The notes below the pieces were generated by a model that had not been told where the DNA came from, ran no database searches, and was given only the letters and a program-made list of their open reading frames with translations. Shown here piece after piece: positions 15,818-24,260 of a stretch of DNA of 64,000 nucleotides (within the stretch, counting starts at the first letter, position 1; each line of letters opens with the position of its first letter). A program made the position numbers and the translations under genes. This stretch comes from Janthinobacterium sp. PC23-8 (GTDB taxonomy: Bacteria > Pseudomonadota > Gammaproteobacteria > Burkholderiales > Burkholderiaceae_D): NCBI RefSeq assembly GCF_002250505.1, contig NZ_NJGY01000001.1, positions 2,437,066 through 2,501,065 on the forward strand. The letters run 5' to 3'.

Positions 15818-15864
15818 GATAGAGTCGAAAAATTATTTCTATCTGTTCGGTTTTAGCCGATAAA

Positions 15865-16365
15865 ATGGCAGAAACTAGTCTGATAACACGTGAAAATATG
15901 AAAAACTCTTCTCTCGATACTGCGTCGCTGAAAATCCTGCAGGAACTGCAAAAGAACAGCCGTATTTCGTCCAGCGAACTGGCCGATAAGATCGGCATGT
16001 CGGCCAGTCCATGCTGGCGCCGTCAAAAGGAGCTGGAAGAAAATGGCTACATCGTGCGGTACACGGCGCTGGTCGATCGCCGCAAGGTGGGGCTGTCGGT
16101 GGTGTGCTTGCTGCACATTTCGCTGCTGCGTCACGCGGAAGGCGTGGTGCAGCAATTCGAGGAAGCGATGCGGCTGCGCCCGGAGGTGGTGGAATGCTAC
16201 GAAACCACGGGTACGGCAGATTACATGGTCAAGGTCGTGGTAGCCGACATGGACGCCTACCACGACTTTTTGCACAACGTACTGGTCAAGCTGCCCGGTG
16301 TGTCGCAAGTTAATACCAGCGTGGCGCTGCGCGAAGTGAAGTACGAGACCGCGCTGCCGCTTTAA
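15865..16365 (+). CDS. Lrp/AsnC family transcriptional regulator
   Basis: Regulator of 166 aa from ATG 15865, or 155 aa from ATG 15898; neither start has a strong ribosome-binding site. The N-terminal helix-turn-helix (SLKILQELQKNSRISSSELA and IGMSASPCWRRQKELEENGY) and the C-terminal RAM ligand-binding domain (CYETTGTADYMVKVVV) are complete. Lrp-type proteins sense amino acids and usually control a neighbouring catabolic gene. The divergent oxidoreductase at 12.2-15.8 kb is the obvious target. A role for the nearby serine dehydratase operon is also possible. Confidence 0.92.
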   Translation: MAETSLITRENMKNSSLDTASLKILQELQKNSRISSSELADKIGMSASPCWRRQKELEENGYIVRYTALVDRRKVGLSVVCLLHISLLRHAEGVVQQFEEAMRLRPEVVECYETTGTADYMVKVVVADMDAYHDFLHNVLVKLPGVSQVNTSVALREVKYETALPL

Positions 16366-16449
16366 TCCCGGAGCGAATTCAATTTTTTATACACTCAATA
16401 AACTGCATAAACGATTTACTCAATTATCACGGTTACTTCTGTTTTTTAA

Positions 16450-16597
16450 GGTTCTGTCGCATTGGCGAACGTCGACGGGCCAATCAGGAAAACTGCGGTG
16501 CCCGAACCCAGGACCAATTGATATGCTCAACTCAGTTTGAACGGCGCAGTGCCGTTCCGGGGAAGTTGTGCCGTTTGATCAGCAATGCGACAGAACC
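16450..16597 (+). mobile_element. Internally deleted IS6-family relic (MITE-like, 148 bp)
   Basis: The two ends are a perfect 15-bp inverted repeat, GGTTCTGTCGCATTG at 16450-16464 and CAATGCGACAGAACC at 16583-16597, of the kind found in IS6/IS240 elements. The right half still encodes QFERRSAVPGKLCRLISNAT reading into the right repeat, the same C-terminal peptide as the relic at 11.8 kb. The rest of the transposase is deleted. No matching 8-bp target duplication is seen. The 16366-16449 stretch beside it is AT-rich with no gene. Confidence 0.72.
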
Positions 16598-16665
16598 GGG
16601 CATTGCGATACGCTACGCCCCTTGCTCCAGAGGGGGCAGTTTCGGTCGGCGCCAACAGCCCTGCC

Positions 16666-18048
16666 TCAGCAGGCCGTATGGTTGACGGTAATGACATGTA
16701 CCGCCAGGCCGCCGAGGGACGTTTCCTTGTACTTTGCCTGCATGTCCGCGCCGGTCTGGCGCATCGTTTCGATGACCTGGTCAAGGCTGACGAAGTGACT
16801 GCCATCGCCCCGCAAGGCCAGGGAGGCGGCAGTAATGGCCTTGATTGCTCCCATGCCGTTTCGCTCGATACAGGGTATCTGCACGAGACCGCCGATCGGA
16901 TCGCAAGTCATGCCAAGGTGGTGTTCCATGCCGATTTCAGCAGCGTTTTCGACCTGCTCGTTGGTGCCGCCAAGCGCTGCGACCAGGCCAGCGGCCGCCA
17001 TGGCACAGGCAACCCCAACCTCACCCTGACAGCCCACTTCGGCGCCTGAAATTGAAGCATTTTTCTTGCAGAGCATGCCGACTGCCGAAGCAGCCAGCAG
17101 GAAAACGCGGATGCCGGTGTCCGCATCGCAAGGATGGCAGTCTTCGGCGTAATAGCGCAACACTGCCGGAATAATGCCGGCAGCCCCGTTTGTTGGCGCC
17201 GTCACCACCCGTCCTCCCGCAGCGTTTTCTTCGTTGACTGCCATTGCGTAAAGCGTCACGTGATAAGTGGCGTCGTGGGGCAACTCGTTGCGACGCACGC
17301 CGGCGCCGCTGTGCGCGTCCTTGAACAAGCGCGCGGCGCGGCGCTTGACCCGCAAACCGCCCGGTAATTCTCCTTCGTTTTCCAGGCCGCGTGCGATGCA
17401 GTCACGCATCGTGTGCCAGATCCGGTCGAGGCCTGCGTCGAGTTCAGCATGGCCAACGCGCACCAGTTCGTTGGCGCGCAGCATGGAGGCGATCGACATG
17501 CCATGCGCTTTCCCGAGCTTCAGCAGGTCGGACATCGTGGCAAATGGGAAGGGTAACAGACCGTCTTGTTCGGCCTCGCTCTGCTGTTCGCCTGCCGTCG
17601 TGACGAACCCGCCACCCACCGAGTAATAAGTGCGCGCGATCACCTTGCCATCAGCCAAGTGAAGAACGAAACGCATGCCGTTGGGGTGTTCGGGCAAAGA
17701 GGTCGTCTTGTGCCAGAACAATCCGCTTTCGGCGCTAAATGGCACACGTCTGAGGCCCAATAGCGCGATGCTGCCCGCCGCTGCAGCTTGCGACAGCTTT
17801 GTGCTCACTGTCGCCGGATCGAGCGTTTCGGGCGCTTCGCCCATCAGCCCGAGAACGACTGCCTGATCGGTCCCGTGGCCGACACCTGTCAATGCAAGCG
17901 ATCCATACAAATGGACCTCAACGGCCACCGCTTGATCGAGCACATCGCATTCGCGCAGAAAGCGTCGTGCCGCAATCATGGGACCCACCGTGTGCGAACT
18001 TGATGGCCCCACGCCAATCTTGAACAAGTCGAATATGCTCGTGTTCAT
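16666..18048 (-). CDS. sdaA: L-serine ammonia-lyase (L-serine dehydratase)
   Basis: Iron-sulfur L-serine dehydratase of 460 aa converting L-serine to pyruvate and ammonia. The N-terminus ([20 protein letters not shown]) is the classical SdaA start. The C-terminal alpha domain holds Cys residues for the 4Fe-4S cluster in [24 protein letters not shown] and [13 protein letters not shown]. Length matches the single-chain bacterial enzyme. Its ATG overlaps the stop of the upstream desulfurase-rhodanese gene (ATGA at 18045), so the two are translationally coupled. The coupling suggests joint catabolism of serine and cysteine. Confidence 0.96.
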   Translation of the reverse strand: MNTSIFDLFKIGVGPSSSHTVGPMIAARRFLRECDVLDQAVAVEVHLYGSLALTGVGHGTDQAVVLGLMGEAPETLDPATVSTKLSQAAAAGSIALLGLRRVPFSAESGLFWHKTTSLPEHPNGMRFVLHLADGKVIARTYYSVGGGFVTTAGEQQSEAEQDGLLPFPFATMSDLLKLGKAHGMSIASMLRANELVRVGHAELDAGLDRIWHTMRDCIARGLENEGELPGGLRVKRRAARLFKDAHSGAGVRRNELPHDATYHVTLYAMAVNEENAAGGRVVTAPTNGAAGIIPAVLRYYAEDCHPCDADTGIRVFLLAASAVGMLCKKNASISGAEVGCQGEVGVACAMAAAGLVAALGGTNEQVENAAEIGMEHHLGMTCDPIGGLVQIPCIERNGMGAIKAITAASLALRGDGSHFVSLDQVIETMRQTGADMQAKYKETSLGGLAVHVITVNHTAC

Positions 18049-19736
18049 GCCGTCTCCCCATATGTCTTGTCGCTGGCGTCGAGCAAGGGGGCCGCCAGTG
18101 CCAGGCCGCCATCGAGCGAGAACGCGGGGGCATAACCGAGTTGGCGCAGCAAGCTGGCGGCGGATGTGCTGCGGTTTCCGCTACGGCAAAAGAACAGGAT
18201 CGCAGGCGGTTCTGGCAGCGCCAGCCAGCCTGGCACCGCATCGGCCAGGCGTGACAGTGGAATATTCAAGGCGCCCAACAGGCTTGCCGGCAATCTGCTT
18301 ACTGCGTGCTCGACCGGGTCGCGCACATCGACGATGATGGTTGCTACACGCTGCTTGAGGAAATCCGGCAAAGCGGCGGCACCGATCTGCAAGGACGGGG
18401 CCACCTTTGCATGCTGCTCCTGCGCCTTCGTCGTATGCCCCGCCGGCTCGACCTTATTGGCAACGCCGCCCGGTGCGGTAACGGCATTTGCATGCGGCAG
18501 GTGAGCATCGAGGCAGGCGGCCCCGTTTCGAACGATGCCGTCTGCGTCGGCGCCATTGTCGAATGCCATGCGCAGCGCAGCGGCGCATTGCTCAATACCC
18601 GAGCAGGCGGCGTCGATAGTGGCGTCGTCGGTCGCCGCGCCGATCGAGATGCGCACTGCATTGCTGCTGCGCCAATCGGGCAATCCCATCGCCTGCAATA
18701 CATAGGAGGGCAGCGCTTTTGCAGCAGAGCAGGCGCTGCCTGCTGAAACACGTATGCCGGCAGCGTCGAAGACATCCAGCAGGGTGCCGCTGTCAATGCC
18801 GGGCACCGTGACATTCAGGGTGGTCGGCAGTGATTGCTCGAGCGGCGTGTTGATCATCAGGTCCGGAAATGCGCGCAACAGGCTGGCGATCAATTTCTCG
18901 CGTGCCTGCTCCAACTGGGCGCAGCTGCGAAATGAACTGCCTTCTTCCAGCTCGGCAAGCACCGCTCCCAGTGCCGCGATACCCGGCATATTTTCAGTTC
19001 CGGAGCGCATGCCGTTTTCCTGGCCGCCGCCTATCATCAAGGGCGTAAACGGTGCACCTGCACGCACATATAACATTCCCACGCCTTTTGGAGCATACAG
19101 TTTGTGTCCTGAAAACGGTGCGTAATCGATGCGCGTCGACGATAGATGCAGCGATATCTTGCCCAAGGCCTGGACGCAGTCCACCAGCCAAAGGGCGTCG
19201 CTGCCAGATAGCGCGGCGGCGATGCCTTCAAGGTCGGACACGGCGCCTGTCTCGTTATTGGCGGCCATCGTGCACACCAGCGCCGCATCGGCCGCAAGCG
19301 CTCGCAGCTCGGCGAGGTCGTGCATGCCGCAACCATTGACGGGCAGGGCGCGTATTTCCAGATCTAATCCAAGCACGCGATTCCAATGCTTCAGACTCTC
19401 GGGAACGGCCTTGTGTTCAGTCGCGCCATACACAAGAATCGAGCCGGTGCGCTCGCCGCGAGCCCGCCGCTCGCGCAGCGAGCACAGTGCGGACAAAACG
19501 GCAGTTTGAATGCCTTCGGTGGCGCCACTGTTGAACATCAGTGCGCCGCTGCCGACACCGAGCAGGCGCCAAGCGCGCGCTCGCGTGTCATGCAAAATTG
19601 CCCGCGCCCGCAAGCCGGCCGAGTGTGTACTGCTGGGATTGCCATACGCGTCCCCCATCGCGCGATTCGCCGCTTCGCGGGCGGCGGGGAAGGTGTCGGT
19701 GGTGGCGTTGCAGTCGAGGTAGATGTCGGTTTTCAT
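18045..19736 (-). CDS. Cysteine desulfurase-like aminotransferase class V fused to a rhodanese domain
   Basis: Protein of 563 aa. Residues 1-385 are a NifS/IscS-type PLP fold: N-terminal DIYLDCNATT, PLP-binding lysine in FSGHKLYAPKGVG and the mobile catalytic-Cys loop SAGSACSA. After a low-complexity linker (about 400-460) comes a rhodanese domain with the active-site loop FFCRSGNRST. In principle the NifS part makes a protein persulfide from L-cysteine and the rhodanese cysteine accepts or transfers the sulfane sulfur. No iscU, iscA or tRNA-thiolation gene is adjacent; the partner is sdaA, coupled by a 4-nt overlap. A cysteine-catabolic rather than Fe-S assembly role is inferred. Confidence 0.88.
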   Translation of the reverse strand: MKTDIYLDCNATTDTFPAAREAANRAMGDAYGNPSSTHSAGLRARAILHDTRARAWRLLGVGSGALMFNSGATEGIQTAVLSALCSLRERRARGERTGSILVYGATEHKAVPESLKHWNRVLGLDLEIRALPVNGCGMHDLAELRALAADAALVCTMAANNETGAVSDLEGIAAALSGSDALWLVDCVQALGKISLHLSSTRIDYAPFSGHKLYAPKGVGMLYVRAGAPFTPLMIGGGQENGMRSGTENMPGIAALGAVLAELEEGSSFRSCAQLEQAREKLIASLLRAFPDLMINTPLEQSLPTTLNVTVPGIDSGTLLDVFDAAGIRVSAGSACSAAKALPSYVLQAMGLPDWRSSNAVRISIGAATDDATIDAACSGIEQCAAALRMAFDNGADADGIVRNGAACLDAHLPHANAVTAPGGVANKVEPAGHTTKAQEQHAKVAPSLQIGAAALPDFLKQRVATIIVDVRDPVEHAVSRLPASLLGALNIPLSRLADAVPGWLALPEPPAILFFCRSGNRSTSAASLLRQLGYAPAFSLDGGLALAAPLLDASDKTYGETA

Positions 19737-19800
19737 ACTGGATATGGTACGCCAGACATTTGAAATGCATGTTCCGAATTATCTATAAAAAATGAAAAAC

Positions 19801-19818
19801 AAAGCATATATATGCTTT
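19801..19818. promoter_or_regulatory. Perfect 18-bp palindrome upstream of the desulfurase-sdaA operon
   Basis: AAAGCATATATATGCTTT, fully self-complementary, 65 bp upstream of the desulfurase-rhodanese start in a strongly AT-rich stretch (19740-19860). The minus-strand sequence between it and the gene holds TATAGATAAT, a possible -10 region. An operator for an Lrp-type or other dimeric regulator is the simplest reading. Confidence 0.5.
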
Positions 19819-19879
19819 AATTAATGATAAAAGAGTATAAATTTATTTTTGTCGACGCGGGATTTTTGACCTGAACCGT

Positions 19880-20110
19880 TCACCAGTACAGCCGCTTGAT
19901 TCGCTGTTTTCCGTACTGCGACTTGCGCCAAAAATACATTACGATTCCGCTTTTATCGGCACCAGGCGCATCGATGACCAGCCAACCAATGTCGTTCGAC
20001 ACTCCGAAAGTTTTCGGTGCGATCCATCCTCCCTTCGTCGCTACCACCATCGATCTTTTGACCGGCAGTGCGTTATCGGCGCCGCGCCCTGCGCTGATCG
20101 ACATCGCCAT
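19880..20110 (-). CDS. Possible small protein or gene remnant, unrecognised
   Basis: Open frame of 76 aa, extendable by 9 codons upstream without a Met. The C-terminal half (GWLVIDAPGADKSGIVMYFW, then a basic tail) looks protein-like, but no family is recognised. There is no clear ribosome-binding site. It sits in the 400-bp gap between the desulfurase operon and the next gene; the remainder of that gap is AT-rich regulatory sequence. It could be the 3' remnant of a longer gene. Confidence 0.3.
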   Translation of the reverse strand: MAMSISAGRGADNALPVKRSMVVATKGGWIAPKTFGVSNDIGWLVIDAPGADKSGIVMYFWRKSQYGKQRIKRLYW

Positions 20111-20139
20111 GACTGCCTGCGGGAACTCTGGTTCGCCTC

Positions 20140-20592
20140 ATGCATTCTGACCACGCGCCTGGACGCAAACGCCTCCCCTTGCTGCTGCGTGGCGCGGTTT
20201 CGGCAGCACAGAAGGAGTGGCTCGAATTCCAGCCTTTGCCGCAAGCCACATGCAGCCGACTATCGCTGCAACATCATGCGCAGCTGGCGTCCTTGTATGT
20301 CGGCGCCGGGTCATTGCTTTCCCTGCAATTGATCATGCGCGTCGCGCTAGCGAGCGCGATTCTGCAGGAACTTGGCTACGGTCATGCCCTGCCACGTGAA
20401 ATCGAAGAATACGAGGCATTGGCGACGCAGGCTTTGCAGAGTGGCAGCGAAGGCTGCTATCGGTTATCTGGCGAAGCGTACGCTGCCTTTGCCGGCCTGT
20501 TGATCTACCACGACCGGCAATTGGCCACGGCTCCGCTGAAGGCATTTGCCTACGCGGCGGAGAAGCTTGACAGGTATGGCCGTCCAGCTTGA
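20140..20592 (+). CDS. Hypothetical protein, 150 aa
   Basis: No family recognised. The protein is mostly helical in appearance, has a basic N-terminus (HSDHAPGRKRLPLLLRGAV) and no signal peptide or TM segment. It is followed 107 bp later by a P-loop kinase-like gene in the same direction, in an AT-rich spacer, so the two may form an accessory pair. Base composition is normal for the window, unlike the start of the next gene. Confidence 0.6.
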   Translation: MHSDHAPGRKRLPLLLRGAVSAAQKEWLEFQPLPQATCSRLSLQHHAQLASLYVGAGSLLSLQLIMRVALASAILQELGYGHALPREIEEYEALATQALQSGSEGCYRLSGEAYAAFAGLLIYHDRQLATAPLKAFAYAAEKLDRYGRPA

Positions 20593-20699
20593 GGCGCGCG
20601 CCTCCGTCATTACACGAAGGTATTGCACACAACAGTTTTTGTGGTTAAAGATAAAATGTATATCGCCACCAATGCATTATTTTTCCATTTATTTAATTT

Positions 20700-21173
20700 A
20701 TGAATAAAATTGCCATCTTGAATCCCGACGATTTTTTGGGAACGCCAAGAGTATGGACTCCGGAAAGAAACAGAAATGCCTGGGAGGAAATTTACAGTAT
20801 ATTGGAGAGAAATTTTTCCCAAGATGTTGCCGATACCACTCTCTATATGGTTTTCGGAATACAGGGCTCCGGGAAGTCTACTTTTATTAAAAATAACCCG
20901 GATTTTTTCTCGGCGCATGCTTTTGTTGTCGATGCCGCCTTGCCTGCTGCTCGCCATCGTCAGCGCGCGCTAACACTGGCAAAACAGCACGGCGTGCGGG
21001 CAGAGGCGGTCTGGATCGATACTCCACTGCGGGTGGCGTTAAGTAGAAACAGCTTGCGCGAGCCTGATCAGCAAGTTCCAATGGAAAATATTGTGAATGT
21101 TCATACGCTTCTCGAGGCCCCCACCAGCGAAGAAGGATTCAGCCGCATACATCGTATACGGGAGAATCCTTGA
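20700..21173 (+). CDS. Small P-loop kinase-like ATPase (AAA_33 type)
   Basis: Protein of 157 aa with a Walker A motif FGIQGSGKST at about residues 52-61, a distal IDTPLRVALSRNSLRE segment and the closing EGFSRIHRI. This order matches small polynucleotide-kinase-like (AAA_33) proteins. Its first 250 bp and the leader are clearly AT-richer than the surroundings and no Shine-Dalgarno sequence is seen, hinting at recent transfer. Zeta-toxin-like function was considered but lacks support. Substrate unknown. Confidence 0.75.
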   Translation: MNKIAILNPDDFLGTPRVWTPERNRNAWEEIYSILERNFSQDVADTTLYMVFGIQGSGKSTFIKNNPDFFSAHAFVVDAALPAARHRQRALTLAKQHGVRAEAVWIDTPLRVALSRNSLREPDQQVPMENIVNVHTLLEAPTSEEGFSRIHRIRENP

Positions 21174-21313
21174 TTGCTGCCATCGCTGAAATGCGCTGGC
21201 GATGATTTGCCCGGCTTACGGTTTCTGATCCAGAACCGCCGTAAATGTGGGTTGCGCAGCAGGGTGTCGCCGGGTAGGGCGGCGATCAATGAGCTCAGCA
21301 TGGACAGTCCGAG

Positions 21314-21342
21314 GAAAAGAAAACGGCCTCCGCAGAGGCCGT
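21314..21342 (-). terminator. Rho-independent terminator of the M16C operon
   Basis: 8-bp perfect stem ACGGCCTC / GAGGCCGT (21323-21330 and 21335-21342) with a CGCA loop. On the minus strand the stem is followed by TTTTCTTTTCC. It lies 22 bp past the stop of the metallopeptidase gene and closes the 29.7-21.4 kb operon. Confidence 0.8.
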
Positions 21343-21364
21343 CGTGCAAAACGGCTGCGGCCCG

Positions 21365-24241
21365 TCAGTTTGGCGGCACGGACTCGCCCTTGCCGTACGC
21401 GAGCAGATCAAGCACCCGCAACCCGGCCAGGTCCTGCTCGACATTGCCGACCGACGCCGCGCGGCTCGGTGTCCCGTCCTTGAGCCAACGATTCACCACG
21501 GCCTTGACGTCTGCTATCGTGCATCCGAGTACGCCCGAACGGAATTGCCGGCGCACCGTCAGGTCGATGTCGCGCAGGTGCAGCGCCCAGGCCGCGAGCA
21601 CCGCGTCGAACGGCGAGGCCGGATGGTCGAGCTTCTTGAGCACCGAAATGATCGCCTCTTCCAGTTGCTCTTCCGTGAAAGCCGTATCGGCCATCCGGTC
21701 GAGCGCCGTCGCAAAGTCGGCATAGGTGCCGGCCAGGCGCGGATCGCGGAAGGAGCTCATCGTGAACGTGCCGGCGCCTTCCAGGTAAGCGGCAAAGCCG
21801 CCGTAGGCGCCGCCGCGTTCGCGCACGGCCGGGTGCAGCAGTTGCGCAGTCAGCAGCTGGGCCGCCACCGCCAGTGCCGGCGCGTCGCGGTGGCGCTGAT
21901 CGGGTGCCGCCCACGCGATATGGCAGTGGTTGACCTGGCTCGGGGCGTACAGCGCCAGGCCGGCCGGCGCAGCCGCAGGTGCCGGGAGCGCTGGCGTGGC
22001 AGCGCCATGCGCCGCGAACCCGTCAAACAGGCCGGAGAGCGCCTGCGCATCGTCGCCGGAACCGGCGCACAGCAGCGTTTGCGGGCACTCCACCATGCGC
22101 GCATGCAGGACGGCCAGGCGGTCCCTGACCTGGCGCAGGCCATCGGGCGTAGCGACTTGCGCCTGCAGGCCGGTGAGGAACGGGACGAAGGGTGCGCCGC
22201 CCGTCGCGTATTCGAACGCACGCAGCGGCGATACGGGGGCGGTCGCGGCCAGGCTTGCGTAGTTGTCGCCGCCTTGGGCAAGACCGTCGAGATGCTGGCG
22301 CGCCATCTGGTCGACGAGGAAGCGGATGCGCTCGTCTTCATCGAAGCGAGGCCGGTTGACGTAGGCATCGAGCATCTCGGCGATCTGCGCGTGCTCCTCG
22401 CGCAGCGCGCTGGCGAAGAAGTTCATGGACACGCGCAGCCCGGCGCCGGTGTTCTGCACCGCGTTGACCCCGATGGTGTGGCGGGCGACGCGGGAGCGGC
22501 GCCACGCGGCAGCCTCTTCGAAGCCCATGTCCGCAACACCGAGGTCTCCACGCAGCCTCGCATAGAGCGGCAGCCAGGCCCAGTCGGTCTCCGGCAGCGC
22601 GCTCACGTCGACCTGGACTCGGGCATAAGAAATGCCGTTCGAGGGGATCGAAAAGACGTACTTGCCGTCTGCTGCGGCGCCGGTATCGGGCAGTGCAAGC
22701 GGCTCGACACTCACGTCACCGGGGCGGATGCGTGGCAGCACGGATGAATCGCCCGATTGGCGCTGAAGAGCATCGAGCGCGGCGTTGTCGGTGGCGATGC
22801 GTTCCAGGTCGGCGGACGTCAGCGTGGCCTGGATGGAATCGAGTCTGGCGCGTTCGGTCGCGGCACGTTGCGTGAAGTAGTCCGGGTCCGGCAGAACGTC
22901 TGCGTCCAGCCGCGCCGGGTTGTCCAGCAGCTTGCGCACCAGGCCCCGGAAGAAGCCGGGGTCGGCGACGTCGCGGCGCAGCTGTTCCAGGATCGCCGTG
23001 CTGTCGAACGCCTCGACGACGTCGCCGCCGTGCAGTGCGACGGGCAGGGCACCGAGCATCCGCGACAGGATATTGGGCATCCGGCCGCCCGATGTATCGC
23101 GCTGGCTGTACGTGATGTCGCGTAGCGCTGCCCGTAGCGTGTCCTCCGGCACGCCGGTGTCGGCGACACGTTCGAGCGTGGCCCGGAGCAGGGTACGGGC
23201 CTCGGCCAGTTGCGACTTCTTGAGGCCTTCCATGCCGACGTGGAACAGCATCTGGCGCGCGTCCGAGTCCATGCCGTTGATGCGGGCCGGTCGGCCATAG
23301 CCGGCCGATTCCATGGCCTTGCGCAGCGGCGCCGAGGCGTCGCCCATCAGCCCTGCCCGGAGCAGGTCCGCATGGTAGTACACGGCCGGATCGGCAGACT
23401 CGCCGAGGATCCACGCAATCTGTACGCCGTGGTCATTCTCTCCGGCCTGCGACGGGATGGTGATGGCAGCCTTGCGCGGCGCGTCGACCGTGGCCAGCTG
23501 CGGCATTCGGCGCGCTGCGCTGCCGGTGCGTTCCGTCAGCACGCGCTCGGCGATGCGGCGCTGCACCTCGGCCGCCGCGATCGGCCCGGACGACATGAAG
23601 ACGGCCTGCGACGGGTGATAGTGCGTCGCATGGAAGTCCTTCAGCATGTCGTGCGTCAGCGCCGGGATGTCGAGCGGATCGCCACCGTATTCGACTTCGT
23701 ACGTCGTGCCCGCGAGCAGATGCCCGGTCAGGCCACGGTACAGTGCGCGCATCGGGTCGGCGAACGCACCCTTCATTTCGTTGAAGACCACGCCCTGGTA
23801 AGCCAGCTTGCCGTCCTCCAGCGTGTAGCGCCAGCCTTCCTGCAGGAAGTTCAGGTAGTCGAGCCGGGGGAAGAACGTGGCGTCCAGGTACACATCGAGC
23901 AGGTTGAAGAAGTCGTTGCGGTCCGTGCTCGCGAACGGATACGCGGTGCGGTCCGCGTACGTCATCGCGTTCATGAAGCTGGCCGTCGAGCGGCGCATCA
24001 TCGAGAAGAACGGATCGCGCACCGGATAGCGGCGCGAGCCGCACAACGCGAGATGTTCGAGGATGTGCGGACGGCCGTCGCTCGTCTGCGGAACAGTCGG
24101 AAAACCGACCAGGAACGTCAGGTCCCCGCGCTCCGTGACCAGGTGGATGTGGCGCGCGCCGGATGAGGGCTCGACGTATTCCTCAACCGTCGCGCGCAGG
24201 GCCGGAATCTCGTGGGTTCGGAGTTTTTCGAATGTCGTCAT
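21365..24241 (-). CDS. M16C zinc metallopeptidase (presequence-protease type), cluster copy
   Basis: Large two-lobed clamshell peptidase of 958 aa. The inverted zinc motif HxxEH is H59-I-L-E62-H63, with the distal glutamate in FNEMKGAF, so the active site is complete. The length and the later halves fit the M16C family (PreP/Cym1), which degrades unfolded peptides. No signal peptide is visible, so it should be cytoplasmic. It is the last gene of an operon with a TonB receptor, an ABC transporter and a thioredoxin; degradation of an imported peptide or protein fragment is the inferred job. It is closely similar to the gene at 52.99 kb, with long identical stretches such as FFNLLDVYLDA. Confidence 0.9.
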   Translation of the reverse strand: MTTFEKLRTHEIPALRATVEEYVEPSSGARHIHLVTERGDLTFLVGFPTVPQTSDGRPHILEHLALCGSRRYPVRDPFFSMMRRSTASFMNAMTYADRTAYPFASTDRNDFFNLLDVYLDATFFPRLDYLNFLQEGWRYTLEDGKLAYQGVVFNEMKGAFADPMRALYRGLTGHLLAGTTYEVEYGGDPLDIPALTHDMLKDFHATHYHPSQAVFMSSGPIAAAEVQRRIAERVLTERTGSAARRMPQLATVDAPRKAAITIPSQAGENDHGVQIAWILGESADPAVYYHADLLRAGLMGDASAPLRKAMESAGYGRPARINGMDSDARQMLFHVGMEGLKKSQLAEARTLLRATLERVADTGVPEDTLRAALRDITYSQRDTSGGRMPNILSRMLGALPVALHGGDVVEAFDSTAILEQLRRDVADPGFFRGLVRKLLDNPARLDADVLPDPDYFTQRAATERARLDSIQATLTSADLERIATDNAALDALQRQSGDSSVLPRIRPGDVSVEPLALPDTGAAADGKYVFSIPSNGISYARVQVDVSALPETDWAWLPLYARLRGDLGVADMGFEEAAAWRRSRVARHTIGVNAVQNTGAGLRVSMNFFASALREEHAQIAEMLDAYVNRPRFDEDERIRFLVDQMARQHLDGLAQGGDNYASLAATAPVSPLRAFEYATGGAPFVPFLTGLQAQVATPDGLRQVRDRLAVLHARMVECPQTLLCAGSGDDAQALSGLFDGFAAHGAATPALPAPAAAPAGLALYAPSQVNHCHIAWAAPDQRHRDAPALAVAAQLLTAQLLHPAVRERGGAYGGFAAYLEGAGTFTMSSFRDPRLAGTYADFATALDRMADTAFTEEQLEEAIISVLKKLDHPASPFDAVLAAWALHLRDIDLTVRRQFRSGVLGCTIADVKAVVNRWLKDGTPSRAASVGNVEQDLAGLRVLDLLAYGKGESVPPN

Positions 24242-24260
24242 GGGATGGTGAAGTAGGTGC

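Noticed and set aside
20700-21173. Zeta-type toxin
   Set aside because: The Walker A fits, but the C-terminal pattern is of AAA_33 kinases and no epsilon-like antitoxin is recognised.
21101-21349. 82-codon minus-strand frame between the P-loop gene and the M16C gene
   Set aside because: It overlaps the P-loop gene end and the terminator region, with no ribosome-binding site or recognisable family.
21365-24241. PQQ-biosynthesis protease (PqqF-like)
   Set aside because: The protein is of the M16C presequence-protease type and no pqq genes are nearby.
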